Below are positions 6,102-6,693 of a stretch of 6,693 nt of DNA, one piece after another (position 1 is the first letter of the stretch; each line of letters starts with the position of its first letter). The stretch is taken from assembly GCA_035256745.1 (NCBI GenBank), contig DATEXQ010000044.1, positions 1 through 6,693 on the forward strand, written 5' to 3'. This DNA comes from DATEXQ01 sp035256745. GTDB taxonomy: Bacteria; Patescibacteriota; Microgenomatia; UBA8517. Both the position numbers and the translations under genes were made by a program. Below the pieces are notes generated by a model. That model saw nothing but the letters and a program-made list of their open reading frames with translations, made no database searches and had not been told where the DNA came from.

Positions 6102-6693
6102 TTAAATTTCTACTATGATGGGTAAAACCATGGGTCTTCTTCCGGTTTCGGAATAAAAATATCTCTCCAAAAAATCAACCGTAACTTCTCTGGCTACATG
6201 GATATCCAAAAACTTTCGTTTTTCAATCTGCCTTCTTAATCTTTTTCCTGATTCCTGAAGAAAATTCTTTGTTTTAGCCTCAAATACAAATCCTCTACTA
6301 ATAACTTCAGGGTCGCTTACCAACTGTTGTTTGGATTTATCGATTTGTATTAGAACAATCGCAATTCCCTCCTTTGCCAATACTCTCCTGTCTCTTAATA
6401 CAATATTTCCCACATCTCCAATCCCTAAACCATCCACTAAAATTTCTTCAACCTCAATTTTATTTCCCTTTCTTGCTTTTCCGCCTGCAAACTCAACTAC
6501 TTCTCCAGGTCTTAATTCTAAAACCTGTTCAGGTTCGTTACCCATGCTTTGGGCCAAACTGCTATATGCTCTCATATGCCTGACTGTTCCTCCTATGGGA
6601 ATAAAATAGGCAGGAGATAAAAGTGCAAAAAGCATTTTAATATCCTCAATACTTCCGTGCCCTGATACGTGCAAATCTTCCTGCATATCGTAA
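6102..6693 (-). CDS. rnj: Ribonuclease J, C-terminal part (N-terminus beyond right edge)
   Basis: RNase J is a metallo-beta-lactamase/beta-CASP ribonuclease with endonuclease and 5'-3' exonuclease activity, used in mRNA decay and rRNA processing. The frame is open to the right edge, where codons for Tyr-Asp precede the first Met in view, so the true start lies outside and that Met is internal. The visible part begins at the diagnostic LHVSGHGS motif, completes the catalytic fold, and continues through the RNase J C-terminal domain (from about VEVEEILVDGLGIGDVGN-like sequence to the end IIVEI). About 184 residues follow HVSGH, close to the length expected for a complete C-terminus. The stretch AYFIPIGGTVRHM is unusual: most RNase J proteins have IHGE here, with His as a metal ligand, but Gly (codon 6593-6591) occupies that place. 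The stop is TAA, 89 bases before ftsK. Adjacency of rnj and ftsK recurs in several bacterial phyla. Confidence 0.93.
   Translation of the reverse strand, partial: YDMQEDLHVSGHGSIEDIKMLFALLSPAYFIPIGGTVRHMRAYSSLAQSMGNEPEQVLELRPGEVVEFAGGKARKGNKIEVEEILVDGLGIGDVGNIVLRDRRVLAKEGIAIVLIQIDKSKQQLVSDPEVISRGFVFEAKTKNFLQESGKRLRRQIEKRKFLDIHVAREVTVDFLERYFYSETGRRPMVLPIIVEI

Noticed and set aside
6331..6609. Plus-strand frames opposite RNase J
   Set aside because: They lie entirely inside the RNase J C-terminal coding region and have no independent support.
1..6693. UGA recoding, CRISPR array, tRNA genes, insertion sequences
   Set aside because: No gene frame needs UGA as a sense codon, all visible stops are TAA, and I saw no regularly spaced repeats, tRNA-like cloverleaf or transposase-like sequence.

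Overview
The window is a compact, AT-rich bacterial housekeeping block in which all six genes are read on the minus strand. In transcription order (right to left) they are: the C-terminal part of RNase J (6102-6693, runs off the right edge); a FtsK/SpoIIIE DNA translocase (3931-6012); a RodZ-like helix-turn-helix membrane protein (3292-3918); a 79-residue one-helix membrane protein (3050-3289); a short alanyl-tRNA synthetase (1248-2996); and a large membrane-anchored protein with a probable actin-like (PilM/FtsA-type) N-terminal half (1-1226). The last has no stop codon inside the window and runs off the left edge.

The likely source is a Candidate Phyla Radiation (Patescibacteria) bacterium, probably near Microgenomates. 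The reasons are the 582-residue AlaS that ends at its editing domain, an RNase J with IGGT where IHGE is usual, start codons almost without Shine-Dalgarno sequences, very tight packing, and small and large membrane proteins of a kind I associate with that group. This is inference from protein style and remembered gene order, not from a marker-gene tree. All five visible stop codons are TAA and no frame needs UGA read as an amino acid, so there is no sign of the UGA-to-glycine code of Gracilibacteria/SR1.

Only two gaps exceed 25 bases: 89 bases before ftsK and 53 bases before alaS. Both hold a perfect TATAAT box close to the start codon, so ftsK and alaS may each begin a transcript. The alaS box lies only 7 bases from its ATG, which would give an essentially leaderless mRNA. 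ftsK, the RodZ-like gene and the 79-residue gene are separated by 12 and 2 bases and look like one unit for chromosome segregation and cell-envelope shape. alaS and the left-hand gene are 21 bases apart. There are no RNA genes, mobile elements, CRISPR arrays or significant repeats.

I found no complete new system. The points worth a second look are the replaced metal-ligand histidine in RNase J, the minimal AlaS, the unclassified actin-like transmembrane protein at the left edge, the 79-residue membrane protein, and the combination of short leaders with absent ribosome binding sites.
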